Of a stretch of DNA of 64,000 bases, positions 12,501 through 24,434 are shown in pieces (positions within the stretch are counted from its first letter, which is position 1; each line of letters starts with the position of its first letter). The DNA lies in contig FWCC01000265.1 in assembly GCA_900169235.1 (NCBI GenBank), forward strand, positions 157,798-221,797, read 5' to 3'. Both the position numbers and the translations under genes were made by a program. The DNA is from Zarea fungicola. Its lineage: Eukaryota > Ascomycota > Sordariomycetes > Hypocreales > Cordycipitaceae. The notes beneath the pieces are model-generated. The model made no database searches, was not told where the DNA came from, and saw only the letters and a program-made list of their open reading frames with translations.

Positions 12501-12644
12501 CATGCCGGGTTTGACGAGGGCGGCCTTGATGTACTCGGTGCCGAGATCGACACCCAGAACAGCGGAGGCGGCCATGACATTAGCAGATAGGAGGAAGACG
12601 GCTCCGAGGAGCGTCATGAGTGATGATAGCCGTAACCGCGCCAT
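9555..12644 (-). CDS. LHS1: ER lumenal Hsp70-family chaperone LHS1 (GRP170/HYOU1 type)
   Basis: A single uninterrupted ORF of 1029 residues. It begins with a signal peptide (about 1-26), followed at once by an Hsp70 nucleotide-binding domain (VLGVDLGTEY near 30-38, FDMGAGSTSAT phosphate loop, ILHGGATRTPFVQ). A beta domain, a Ser/Lys-rich low-complexity segment (about 600-640) and a long charged helical C-terminal domain follow. The last four residues are HDEL, an ER retrieval signal. Large Hsp70s of this class act as nucleotide-exchange factors for Kar2/BiP and as holdases during translocation and folding in the ER. The length beyond 1000 residues distinguishes it from BiP (about 660). The gene lies between the two ABC/DUF4246 module copies but there is no sign of functional linkage to them. 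Confidence 0.95.
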   Translation of the reverse strand: MARLRLSSLMTLLGAVFLLSANVMAASAVLGVDLGTEYIKAALVKPGMPLDIVLTKDSRRKETSAIAFKPTPGGIKAGQFPERAYGADAIALSARFPGEVYPNLKTLLGLPVGDVVVADYAARHPALQLQKHTTRGTSSFKTTTLTPEEESFMVEELLAMELQSIQKNAEDLAGDGSSVRSVVLTVPPFFTTEERRAIQLAAEMANLKVLSLISDGMAVGLNYATSRQFPNINEGAKPEYHMVFDMGAGSTSATILRFQSRTVKDIGKFNKTVQEVQSLGSGWDRTLGGDALNYLIMDKMISQFVESKPAQKVSATSEGVRAHGRAVAKLVKEAERVRHVLSANQDTGASFEGLYEDVDFKFKISRAEFETMAEAYPQRVAAVVADALKMAGLDVGDLDSIILHGGATRTPFVQRALEKVAGSADKLRSNVNSDEAAVFGAGFRAADLSPSFRVKEIRVAEGSMYNAGIKWTNAKGKEQRQRLWTSVSPVGGAAKEMTFTDLDDFAATFYQQVGADDKEVASFATKNLTATVAALKEKYPSCAASEIVFKVALKLSNDNGEITIAKAGVECEAEVKETLMDGVKNLFGFGKKETEDGAEAKEDASSSKSSKKSTKSTKSKKSSKTSKTSESSSSSTGSASADAKDAKTTDAAEEPKEDVKKTEIVNIPVEILVEKAGVPQLTKDELTKSKDRLKAFAASDRARFQREEALNKLEAFTYKIRDLLDNDDFVARSTESERAVLAEKSSEAGEWLYEDGTAATKDEFKAKLKTLQDLVDPIQKRIKESTARPEAIKKLQEVLDQTDNFLAGIHKQIDDHEEYLASSSAAAASSPTSTSSAPAQSPSTTGDFDGLEDDDAAPPAAETKEEEAEPELPVAAMPPLYKREDLTEVEKLNEETKVWLKEMAAKQFALGPTEDPVLLSSDVLAKQDHLSKVSMEVAMKGIRSFNSNTKKPKAKKPAAKGKGKKGGSVKFSGPDADMFGGDIDEEELERIIEDIRKNQAAEEERKKQAEGKTKTEKEEPKKEDVHDEL

Positions 12645-13345
12645 TGTGTCTATGTATGTTTTGTGGCGGTTTGTGGCTGTGAATGTCGCTGGCCAGAATG
12701 GCGGGACAGGCTTTCGAGGCTATCGTCGTTTGCTGGGCAATTAACCGGACAAGGACATTGAGGAATGAAGGTAAGAAGGGAAAGAGAAAACGGAATCAGA
12801 TGAATGAGAAGAAACCAACAGGCCGTGACAGTCTAGAAGACCTGGAACCCTCCCTGTAGAAGTGCGCAGGAGGTCCCTTTTGTCTTGCTTGATTCCTGTA
12901 ATGGTTGATGTGGCCAAAGAAGCGTGTCCACTAGAAAGTCTGGTGGCTGCTCATGAATTTAGGTGAGTCAAGCTGCCAAAAGGACAACTTGCACAGTTTG
13001 AGTTGTGGAGCTAACTAACTACCAGGCTAGTGCCTGTGCTCTGCTTGCAACCTCAGCCGCCACAGGGATGGCCTCGCAATCGCGATTTCGCAGACTTTCT
13101 GGAGCGTATGCACGGAGCACACTCTATCGTAACTGCTTTAAACTCTAAGGGACTTTCTTTTCATGTAATACATTTATATATAATGAAAGATGAAAGAATA
13201 ACTGCAGTTCTTGCTCAACGGCCGTGGGCAACAAACTCCTAAACAGAGGAAAAACAAATAAAAAATTGAGAACAAATTAAAACATAAATACATCATTTGC
13301 AATCAAAGTGTGACACAAAAGAACAACCATGTCGACATGGAAAGA
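12645..13345. other. Intergenic: LHS1 upstream and ABC transporter copy 2 downstream
   Basis: About 700 bp. A TGAGTCA (Gcn4/CPC1-like) heptamer is present at 12964-12970, roughly 320 bp upstream of LHS1; its relevance is unproven. The part next to 13345 is AT-rich and is probably the ABC gene's 3' untranslated region. No gene seen. Confidence 0.5.
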
Positions 13346-16300
13346 TTAAAAGTTCTCCACATTGACAAGACGCCCGCCAGACATGTGTAAAGTCATGTTG
13401 GAATCAGCAATGGTCTCTGTCCTGTGGGCAACCACGATAATGGTACACCCACGAAAGAAGTCTCGCATCATCTCTCGTACAATTTGGTCACGCCAGCGAT
13501 CTACACTGGCAGTCGCTTCATCCACCAGTACCAGCATGCTTCCACATAACCGACGGCGCACGACGGCGCGGGCGATACAAAGTAGCTGCATCTCGCCCTT
13601 AGAGTAGCCGACATCATCCAGAGTCGCGTCAAGCCCACCTTTGGCCTCCAGAGACTCCCATATTTCTAAGCGCACAAGGGTCTCTCGCAGAATCTGATCT
13701 TTTTGCTCTGCTTCTTCCCTGCCCTTCTCATCTAGAATGACTTCGTTTGTATCATCCCAGGACTTATCGTAAGGCAGCAGATTATCCCGAATTGTGCCAT
13801 CGAGTGCGACTAGATCCTGCGAGATGGTGATAATGCGAGAGCGAAGCTGATCAGGCTCAACAGCGGCAATATCCACGTCGTCAATGACGATAGTTCCTTG
13901 ATACTCGAGAAAGCCTAGGAGCGTATAAAGGAGGGAGGTTTTGCCACTACCAGTGCGTCCCATAATACCAACTTTCATTCCCGGTTCAATGGTAAACGAT
14001 ACGCCCTGAACAACAGGCGCCCGCCGATCTTCTTCATCCACTTTATAGCGTGCGAAAATATTGCTCACTTGAACCTTACCCCTAGAAGGCCAATTCTCTG
14101 GCAGATCGATAGTTCCTGCTCTCTCAGTTGGAGTGAGCCTAAAGAATTCACGTAGCCTTGTCAAAGACCCAATTGACATTTCCATCATTGTGTAATAACT
14201 GATAGTTCTGTTCAAGCATGAGCTCAGATTAATCAAGTTTAAGAACGAAAGACCAATTGCATTTGGAGAACTAGAGTCCTTTATATGCAGTGCGAGTGCC
14301 GTAAGAATTACAGCCAATACCGCGGTGAGAAGGTCCAGAACAAGGGTCAGATATGCCTGTGAGCACCGGAGGAAATAAAATGGCTTCTGGGACTCGTCAA
14401 GGGAGCGCAGACAGTAGATAAAGTTATGCTCTTGGCAACCAAACCCTCGTATATAGACAAGGCCAGTCGACATTTCCCTCAACGACGTGACAAGTGGCGC
14501 GTGGGCCTCAATTTGTAGAAGTCGAAGCTGACGTGATGTGCGGAGGTAATAGCGTTGAATGTAAAAGAGGCAAATAAAAGCAAAGGGAAGCGACGCTGCC
14601 ATGTATGTTGTGCCCGATGCAATTACGCCTGCTTGAATGAGAGTGTAAAAAGAGCAGTAAAGTGTAGAGTAAACAGAAGCCGGGATTCGCTTGGCCACTA
14701 AATCCATATCCTGGCTGAATCGATTCAAAGTATAGCCTGAATCGGTTGTGCTCAAAAAACCAAGCGTACTCCGTGTCACAGTGCTTACAAGCATCTTATG
14801 AAGCCGAATAGCGGCACGAGGCGAAAGCTTGAGGTAGAGGAGAGCGAGGCAAACAAAAGCAAGTACTCCGGTGGAAAAAGATATTAGTGCGTAGCCAATA
14901 AGATCGAGGTCGCTGGCGGGGGCGGTATCAACCCAAATGCTCACATATACGGCAGGAAAAACCTCTGTGATTGCCATGATCAAAATGAGCAGAAGCCACA
15001 AAAACAATCTCTTACGGCCAATCGTATTGACCCATAACATATAGAGCTTCACATCTCCTCTCTGCCGAGCATCATTCTCACTTTGAACACCGAGAGTCGT
15101 CGCGTCCACCGCAGCCACTGTATCTCGATTCTGCATTTGCGTGGCATCCGTAATGGAGTCATGCTCCTTACCGAGCAGGCCTTGTTGTAGGAGGTGAATA
15201 ACCTGTGATCGCAGAGCACTGTTTTGTTTACAGGGTTCGCAGGAAACAGTACCATTGCCGTCGAGAAGAATGAGCTCGTCGGCGACCTCAAGACATTCTT
15301 GCAAATGGCTAGAAAGTACCACCGTACAATTCAACTCTCGGAGTAGACCCCCTTCACCACAAAGACTCGTTAAAATCTCAATGGCTGTTTGTTTGTCGAG
15401 AGCACTGAAAACATCGTCAAACAGAATAGCTCTAGTTCGGGCATAAACTGCTCTCGCAATTCCAACTCGGGCGCGTTGGCCCCCGCTTAATCGAACACCA
15501 TCGCTCCCAATAATATAGCCTTCGCCATCTGGCAGCTGCTCTAGGTCAGCCACTAATCTGCAGTAGCGGATGACTGTATTGAACCAGACAAAGTCATATT
15601 CACAAGCTCCAACAATACAGTCACGGACTGTGACATTAGGTAGAAATGAAAACTGCCCACAAAAGGCAATCCCCAAAGTTGTTTCGTCTACACACAATAT
15701 GCCGCCAAGAATCTCTGCTTCACCAAGCATACTCTGCATAAGTGTTGACTTTCCAGAGCTTGTTGGGCCAAACATGGCCAGGACTGAGCCTTCTTTAATC
15801 GAGAAGGTCACGTTTGTGAACAATGGCGTCCTTACTCCACGAGGAGCAATTGCAGTATCGTCAAAGCGGATAATAGTACGCGAGTTCTGAGCAATATTCT
15901 TGTCTTGAGAAGTGCGGAAACTTGAAAAATTTGGAATGGCTTGAGTAACTCCAAGATCTGTATGTGGCACGATCACTCGCGTGTCACAGTGTTCAGCTTC
16001 GCACAAAAACTCGCGGATCCTCTCAAAGCACTCCAACATAGCCATGGCTGACGGGTATGCGCTCAAAAGCTGTGCGAGTGGCTCTTGTACAATAGCAACG
16101 ATACTAAGCGTAGGGTAGATGACCTCTGCAGTTATTCTGTCGCCGAACTTGCCGGCGGATAGCGCAACTGCTACAACAATTACGGGCGTCATCCCATCCA
16201 CTATCGTGACTGACCCCAGCGAGCCAGCCTGGATGATGCGATACTTCTGGGAAGCTTTTGTCTCAATAACTCGAAGATGCTGAATAAATTGTGCCATCTT

Positions 16301-17756
16301 GGGGCCAAGACCAAGGCTTTTGATCGCAGGAAGTTGGGAAAGAACGCGGGCAGTTTTGGTAACCCTTATCTCAATACTTTCATTCCACAGTCTCACAGCT
16401 GGCCCTAAACGCTTGCCGAACAAAATACCCGAGACAGTAACCAGTATTAGCGGAATAAGGATCACTAAACAAGCTTGCTGAATGAAATGGGCCAAAAGGT
16501 ACATTCCTAGACCTGACTCCACGATCACAAACGGTATTTCAACACAAAAAGGGAGCCCCGTAGCGATGGTTTCAAAGTCGGTATCCATAAGTGTAATAGC
16601 TTTCAATTTTTTTGCTTCAGAGAGCTCTAGCTTTTGGGACTTGTCGAAGAGCTGAGCAAGTATTCCACCACGAACTCGGGTAATGAGCTGGTTTTTCATA
16701 TGTGTGGAGGCTGCACGGCATACTGCAGCTCCAGCAAAAGTAAGGAATGTAGCCCCGATAAGGCCATCTTTCTTTTCATTGTGAGTATCCGGCTCTTTAA
16801 TTGCGTTTATAATAGAGAAGATGAGAAAAGGTTGTGCGAAGAGGAGGCCGGTAACGCATAGACGGGGAATGAAAATGGCAAAAATAGGACCTTTCCACGC
16901 TCTGCAGCATGCAAAAAACAAAGAATGCTTTGTGGGCCTATCACTTGAAGGCCAGGCGTCTGACAGCTGGGAATATAGATGGCTTGAGGAGAAGTCAAGT
17001 CCGAGGCTGTCCAAGTCCTGCAACGACAATATTTTTCGAAAGCCCGTACGTAACAGAGGCTGAAGGAAGATGAAGAAAGTTCTGCTGAAGAATCCGCTTG
17101 TCACTTCACCATTTGATACGCTGCGAAGTTCTGGATCGATGAGCAAGCTCGTCTTGGGTATTTCTTCAAGGATCAGAATAGCAAGTCTAATAACAGCAGT
17201 GGCCGTCGCAACGCTGCCAGATGCCGACAAATCACGCTCGAAGTAGGAACGGCTCTTAGTTCCGTCGATCAGAACCCCAATGGCAAGATACAAGCCGAGA
17301 AGAGCCGAGGTTCGAATTGCATGGCGATGCTCAACATAGATAACAACGCCAATAGCCAAGGCAGCTGCCAGGTCGACTGAGACACTGGGATATGTTGTAT
17401 CGGTGCGAGTCTTAGATAGACATCTCAAAATCAAACTGACAAGCTCCAAGAGTGCAAGGAGAGCAGAGAAGCCCTGAAAGGAGTGTTAGCTACCTTCACA
17501 GCTGGCAGGAAAAAGAGGAAGGCGAGGGCGGAGTATGCATTGGCTGAATGGATTTAAACCTTACAAGTTTGGCCCAGAGGAGTCCGCTGCGGCGAATTCG
17601 AACAGGCTTTTGACGATAATATAAAACGATGGCAGACGCAAAGAAAATAAAGGAGCCAGACGGAAGAATCTGAAGAATAGTTTCCTCGAATGTCAGACTG
17701 AAGTCGAAAATGGGGAAGTATGTCGGCCAGAACGAGCCGTCTGTAGATGGCAACAT
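13346..17756 (-). CDS. MRP-like (ABCC) ABC transporter, copy 2, full length
   Basis: Exons 17756-17565 and 17473-13346, with a 91-nt intron at the same position and phase as in copy 1, give 1439 residues. An in-frame ATG at 17840 would add 28 residues; 17756 was chosen because it aligns with the start of copy 1. The layout is a short N-terminal membrane segment, TMD1, NBD1, TMD2, NBD2. NBD1 has Walker A GPTSSGKST (about 632), signature LSGGQRARVGIARAV, Walker B ILFDD and H-loop SSH. NBD2 has Walker A GRTGSGKTS (about 1237), a divergent signature YSKGEMQ, Walker B LVLVDEATASVD and H-loop AHR. NBD1 has Asp where the catalytic Glu usually lies, as is common in ABCC proteins. It should export organic compounds from the cytosol; substrate unknown. 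It is oriented divergently from the DUF4246 gene at 20852. Confidence 0.93.
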
Positions 17757-20700
17757 GGTCAGCTCGTAGGGCCACACGGAAAGGTTGACAGTCGAATTTT
17801 GAAATGGCCATAAAGAAGTCGAGAACACTCGCAAATGCAAGAGAACGGGGAGATCAAGGTCAAGAGGAAATCGGAGAAGCGGGTAGATTAGTGGGGAGGC
17901 TGTATTGCATCAAGCCACCTACCTTACTGGGATATGGCGCCGGGGAGACAGGATGCAGCCAGGGTTCCCAGCAAGAGGAGCAAGCTGCATGGTGCTCTCC
18001 TGCAGGTGCTAGTTAAGTCACATTTTGGCCTGCAGGTGACGAAGCTTTCGACCAGCAAGTAGAGGACAGACATAAATGAGAGGTTCTTGTGTGGCGGGGG
18101 CAGTCTGCTTCCTTGTATGATATGTAGGCGAGGCTAGGGCATTCTAAGTACTAGCAGCAGTTGCCCACTTACTACCAGTATTGTAACTGCAACTAACGTG
18201 TACATGGTCTGGTGCGTTCAGAGACCATCCTGGGTATTTAGAAAGCATGTGGAAAATGTAACAGTGAGATGCAATTTCACAATCGGTACTCTTAAAGGTT
18301 TATTGCCCGCCGGCTTGTTCAAAGCACGGTCAGAGAGCGAAGTATCCAACTGTCGCTATTAGTCTGCTATGATAGAAATGGAGCCAAGCGTAACAAAACT
18401 GGTTCTCTTCTCACGCATCTGGTGGCGAACCCAGGATCTCTTTGGGGTCTGAGCCACGAGACTGCGCGTAGGCAGCGTTACTGCCATGTGAGCTACCAAG
18501 AACTAGAGGGGCATTTATTGGTGCTGTTGCTTGTCAGTTGTTTACCTAGATGCGGGCGTCTCGGGGTGGAACTTACGAAGCGGCCGAGCGGCAGTGGCAG
18601 CAACCAAGGCCATCAAAGCCCAGCCGAGAGTCGAGAGCTGCAACATGGATTAGGATGCCTAGGATGGTGTTGCAGCAGAGTGTTTTGCTTTTAGAATTCA
18701 AGGATAAAGGAAGCGATACATTGGTAGTACCATTTCGAGCACTTGCATGCAAAAAATATGCACATGTTTTATTGCTAAGGGTGGGCCAAATGAGCCACCA
18801 ACTCCGCCGAGGGCCAGCGACGTTACATGGACGCATTCAATGGCGTACAATAACCAGGCGTCGAGCTTGCAAAGAGTGCTCCTGCAGGCGACCCTCAAAT
18901 ATTGCTCACAATAAGGCACCGTACCGCTTGCTCTATAAACAATATGTTCACACTTGGCCTGCTAATCTTCTTACTTCAAGGAAGAACAGCCAGCGAGAAT
19001 CGTAGTCGTTGGGGGGGCAAGGAGTGTAGAGGTCTTTTAGGCGAACTACATACAAGCCAAAACGCCTGGACTCATGGAGGTACTTGGTGGGGGCCAAACT
19101 GAATGCGGGTAGTTCCGCCTCAGTCACGGCAACACGGTCGGTAGCCTTTGGCGCTGGTGCCGGCGCTGCTGGAGGGTGCTTGTTCGTCCAGCTTTCTCAC
19201 TTGAAGGTACCCGCCGCCAGTTTGCCCGCTCCACTGTCGTGCCTGTCCACACCACCGCAATTAGCAGCCAAAGTGACAAGCGTGCACGGAGTAACTGACC
19301 CCTGCAAGTTTGGTCGGCTGACACCTTGCTACGGTTGGAAGGTAGAGCCCTTCAAAGTCCTGAAAAGCATCTGTCTTTGCAACGTAAATCACTCTGATTA
19401 ATCGACAAGTCGACGATTGGTCATTCCTCCTTGTAGGACGTTTCCGAATCGCACCCACTACGATATGCATGGTTGACAAACAAAATTAGTATATTGTGGG
19501 CATAAGTGGGGTAATCGAGTCTTGTTCAGACAAAAGTACCTGTCGCTCCTAGCCCGAAAGCCAAGGAAGGAAGCCTGCCTGATCCTGGATCGAGAAGCTA
19601 CTTACCTACTTGCCTACATACTTATTCAAGCTACTACCAAAATTTATTAAGCCAACCAATAGGAAAGATGGAATTGGACAAGTGCCATCCTCTAGCTGTA
19701 TAGGCATGTACTCAACCTTTTAGGCACATCGCCAGTCGAGATGGGGTTTGACGATGGTATGTCTTGTTTTTTATTTAGTGCCTTTGACAATAATTTAACC
19801 GCCTCCTCATGGTGGGGCCTGACCGGGAACCATGGTATACCAATAACAACACCCGGCTCGTTTAAATTGATTAACCATGTACATATGTACGTTGGTCAGC
19901 TTCTTTTTATGACCTCTCATGTGGGACCCAATCAAGAATAGACCCCAAGCAAAAAGACGGCCAGTGGTAATAACTGTTGCTAATTTATTTTTCTTTAGCT
20001 GTACTGCGCTATATCACCGAGATATGTGCAGTGCTATGGCCTTCCTAATTCGCTCTGGTGCCAGCGCCACGATCCTTCATCCCCGTTCCCGGCCAACTAT
20101 TCTCGCCTTGAAATAGCCCACTTAAATAGTTTACGGAAATGATGGCCACCGTTGAGCGATGCGATGGTTGGGGGAATTTCCTTTTGGCAGCATCTCAAAA
20201 AACGGACCGATAGCGTTCGCGGCCCGTCTTCTCCCCGTCAAGCCCCGTCAAGCCTCTTCACGCTATCACGCGATTTACACCAGACCCCGCCGTGGTGACA
20301 GCCTGGCGCTCATTCAATGATCAAGATTGACTTGAGGCAGGCCAGGTTGAAGTGTGGGAAGATTATGGGTGATGAATCGCTCATTACCGTGGTAATGACA
20401 ATCAGAGGGACTTTCTTGTACAAGTGTATACCAAAACACTGTACTGCTTGCTTTATACTGGCCAATTCGCTTCTGATGTGACACTTTGGACATGGAAGAG
20501 GGAGGCAAGTAGGTAGCCCGAGCCAAGAACATCAAACATACCCTTTATTAAGGGGAATATAACCAGTACTCACCTGCAAAGACCCACCATGGCCGCTTGG
20601 CTTTCGCTCGCTCATTTACGATTTGTGAAAGCCACCTTTTGTTGTAGACAAGCCACCACAGCCTGATTGTTAGAAGTGCCCACCTGCCCCAGAGTCCTCT

Positions 20701-20851
20701 CACAAAGCACAACCAACCAACGGAAGGAAAAGAAGGTGCGCACTCGACGCATCGCAAACATTTCTCTGCATTACAGTACATATGGGAATTCTGCACCAAG
20801 ACATTTTTATTCATAGCGAGGACTATCGCTGGTCCGTTTACAACTGCTGCA
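17757..20851. other. 3.1-kb intergenic region of the second ABC/DUF4246 module
   Basis: This gap separates the divergent ABC transporter and DUF4246 gene. Only ORFs under about 150 codons without recognisable features occur. A tRNA-like string around 18410-18470 was examined and rejected. CCTAC-rich stretches near 19600 and a short direct repeat (CCCCGTCAAG twice, near 20236-20255) are visible. No gene is supported. Compared with the first copy, about 2 kb of extra sequence of unknown origin is present. Confidence 0.55.
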
Positions 20852-23524
20852 ATGTCAAACTGGGCCTACAACACAGCAGTGACATTTCGCAACGGAAGAG
20901 GTTCCTCCTGACCCCCCACTATCCCTCCCACTCCTAACCTTGCATTGTCAACCCATTAACATTTTCCTTTACAGCGGAAAGACGAGCTCTCAACTACGGA
21001 AGTGGCGACCCTGACTTTCTGGACTTCATTGGTATTCCTGAGCGGAACAACGTAGGCGGACCGTTTCGCGTCCCGGGAATCAGGATTGGTATCAACTTTG
21101 AGCGCCCCTCCTATGTTCAGTTCTCTCATGGATTTGGTCTCTGGAGACAAGAACGTCTAAGTGAAGCTGAAATTGCCATCCTCCAACTGGTTAACGATGT
21201 GACTGAGAAGAAAGACTGGCATAGTAATATCAATGACTTCTCTATTTGCCAGACATGGAGAGACGAAGCATTTACGAAACATCTTACCAAGTTTCAGTTT
21301 CACACAAGTCTCATGCTTTGGGACTGGTGTCTGTTTGAGCTTCGGATGAAAGGTATCAAGTACGCAACTCGGCCAGGATCTTTCGCTATTCTGGACTCAG
21401 CATCCCAGGTGCGTAAGTCTGATAAGCTGATGGGTACGGAACTACTGGACAGGATTGAAAGGGAAGCCTGCGATCTTGATGTCTCGCCTTGGATGTACCC
21501 ATACATCTTTCGGCACACGCCAGTCCGAGGTGACGGTGTATCCGTAACCTTGGATAACATCAAAGACTGTGTTGGAGAAGGAGAAATCCCTTTCAGAGGT
21601 TTTTGGGAATGCGAGAAAGGATACAGCGGACACCGAACATTCTACTCAAACAAATCACAATGGTTGGCGACAGATGTTAAATTTACTGAGGATGAGAACG
21701 AAAACGCTATCCGCATCGTCTCTCCAATCAACAATTTAGATCCAACCGAGCACAAGTTCCTTTACACAGCGGTGGAAACGATAATCTCTGATTCCATAGC
21801 GGACTGGGATCAGGTCCTGCTTTACAAAACCCTTCCCAAAGGCGTCTCAAGGATCCGGCCCCAGCTTCACCGTTGCCTCTCCTGCTTCGAAGAAATAACC
21901 GCCTCTTGCACATGCACATGCGAAATTAAGTTTCGTGAGTCCTCAGCATGGGTTGATGACAGGCTCGATAACAAAAAGCCTGACGCCTGGAAAGAATCCG
22001 CTTGGAACCCGATCAAAGCCATGGACGGCGGCTATGTCAATTCGAGAAAAATATATGATAACGTCTCCCTCCGCAAGGGCTTTGGAGAGAGAGGACTACA
22101 GGTTTATGTTGAAATCTTGAAGATTGAGATTGAACCAGATGGTTCCATATCTGAGGAAAACGCCCCGTGAGTTGACGCAAATCATGATCGAGGATTAAGA
22201 TGTACTGTTACTGATAATCACAAGATTCTTTGCATGGAATCTCAACGGTAATCGAAACGAAAGAATAGTGGCCACGACATTAGTATGCTTACATCGCGAG
22301 AATATCCATCCCGTCTCGGGGGGCATCTCCCTACGCACCGAAACAAAGCTGAACGCATGGGAGGACCCAGGGACCAAGGCAAAGCGTATGCAGCGCCAGG
22401 GCAGTAATGCTGCTGACGACGTTTCAGATTCTGAAGACATCAGGTCTAGAAATCCTGTTACACCCTCTTTTCAGCAGCTTGGTACAGTTATGCTGCCACA
22501 GGGACGGACCATCACCTTCCCTAATGCACTCCAGCATAAATTTGAGATGCCGCTGTTGAATGACGAGTTTCGCCCTGGCCACATTCAGCTTCTACAGATT
22601 CATCTAGTCGATCCGCACTACATCGTTGGCTCAACACGCCATGTCCCACCCCAAAGCCTAAAGTGGTGGTGGAAGGCGAGCAGAATTGATTTATTACAGC
22701 GCAAGCACAATCTTCCCATCGAAGTGGCCGGGCTTATTGTAGACCATTTCATTGGTCCAAATAACCTCTTTCTGGACGAACAACATGCGCATCGCCTTAA
22801 CCTCCGACCTCCTCGCCATCGTCCAGATGGTAAGCGGTGGCGGAGAGCGCCTATCCGGCGGTCGACGGCGTTGCGAATGAGACGAAAGGCAATCGCGAAA
22901 CATGGGCGGGTGATGGAGGCAGTGAACGGACCTCGAATATACCGGCCAAATGTCGCGGAGCTTTGGCTGCGCGACATAGGCCGCATCACTGCGACGTGCG
23001 ACCAGAGCGACGAGAAGGACGTGTTGGCGCGGCCGATTCCCCCGCCGTCGCCAAATGCGACTGGGCCGTGGGATGATGATCCAACCAATGCCGGCGAAGG
23101 CAGTAGCCGCGACCGGGAGGATGAAGAGAATGAAGACTCTGATGACGAGGAATCTGACATAGAGTCTGATGATTCGTCCGAGGAGCCGGACAGTGAGGAC
23201 AATGACAGCGAGCTTGGAGGCAGCGACCCCATGGATTTTGAGGAAGAGGTGGAGGAGTTTGACAACGGGAACGATGCTGGTGCTGCCGAGGATGACGACG
23301 GTGTTGCCGACGTGGTGGTGGTGGCAGAGGCTGCCGACATGGAATCGACAGCGAGTGACGAGTTTCATGATGCCGTTTTCTACTACTTTGAGGGAGAGCT
23401 TGAAGCGCTGCAGCAGCAGGACGCACAGGCAGGGCGAGAAGAGGAGGGGGAACGGCAGCCTCAGATGGACATGTTTTATGATGCGCCAACGATACCTTAT
23501 CGCGAAGAGGATGAGATTGAATAG
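20852..23524 (+). CDS. DUF4246-family protein with acidic tail, copy 2
   Basis: Exons 20852-20900, 20975-22166 and 22225-23524 encode 846 residues. All three exons and both intron phases match the paralogue at 4445; the second intron uses GTGAGT and a CACAAG acceptor. Shared features are the opening exon (MSNWAYNTA...), INNLDPTEHK, NGNRNERIVATT, FPNALQHKFE, the cysteine cluster (CLSC then CTCTC) and a long Asp/Glu/Ser tail that ends with FHDAVFYYFEGE and a distal MFYDAP segment. The WHxEG motif expected for DUF4246 is again replaced (WNLNGN), so the change predates the duplication. The region between the DUF4246 core and the acidic tail contains basic proline/arginine-rich sequence (about 22790-22870). 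No targeting signal was seen. Function unknown; it is divergent from ABC transporter copy 2. Confidence 0.86.
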
Positions 23525-24434
23525 TTGTGCATGCAAGTTTTGTATGTTGTTTCTTTGCGCAAAATGTCCTTCCTGACACGTTCCGATGAGCGCTACCCTT
23601 GACCATCGAGTTGAGCGTCGTGGGTTCAGGAAACTGAAACTTCATTCAATTTTCTTTCTTTTTACAATGGCAAACTAGTTTCACAACTATCAAATAGGAA
23701 ATAAGCCACAGAGTCAATGTTCAATGTTTAAGTTTGTTTGGATAATACGTTGGCATCGTTGCAAAGATGTTACTAGAACAGACGAGAACGCTGTAGATAA
23801 TTTCCCAGAGGCGGTGCACACAAGATTTAAGCGCTAGTTATAAAAACAGGTAACGGCTCAGCTGCTGCGGTCACGAGGCTCGACGCTGAAGGAGTTGGAG
23901 AGTAGTTGTTTTATTAATAACCTCCACAATGTTTCTCACATACCTCTATTAATAATGAATGCTATGGTGGTGTATAATAAGAGGAGTAGTGTATCCATTC
24001 TTTTATGTTACTCACGTATAGGCCACTCTTACCCGTCAACACTAATTCGGGACCGTTTCCATACATGCATTTTGTAAGTCATGTACGGCTGCTGAATACG
24101 TGATGTAAGTGCTGAAGTCCAGGTGGCAGACTTGTAGCCTGGACTTTGGATGTTGAGGTGATCAAACTGTAATTCATTAACCAAGAAAAGTCAGTTGGAA
24201 TTAGTTATAATCCCGCAACGGTGTATTGTAGACGCTAGGAGACGAGTTGCCGGGCAATCTAACAAGAGGTGCACCAAGGTACCAGTGGTCGGCCAAGTAT
24301 TCGCTGACGGCCATTCCTACCTACTTCGCCATCTTGTGATGCTTTTACTCAGTACATCCATATTGCACCTGCTCTAACCTCACATGTGCCATTCAGAAAC
24401 AGAGACCAGAGATATGCATTCTCGGAATATCCCA
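23525..24434. other. Intergenic between convergent DUF4246 copy 2 and LpxA homologue
   Basis: About 900 bp of AT-rich sequence, the 3' regions of two convergent genes. No convincing ORF, RNA gene or repeat was seen. Confidence 0.6.

Noticed and set aside
17554..17811. Alternative minus-strand frame at the start of ABC copy 2
   Set aside because: The other frame aligns with exon 1 of copy 1 and joins in phase to exon 2; this one does not.
18405..18475. tRNA-like string on the minus strand (TGGCTCAG ... CCTGGGTTCGCC)
   Set aside because: The A- and B-box-like elements are only about 20 bp apart and no acceptor stem pairs; not a functional tRNA.
22618..23645. Several long minus-strand ORFs under DUF4246 copy 2
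   Set aside because: They are antisense to the acidic tail repeats; Ser/Pro/Arg/His-rich shadows without family features.
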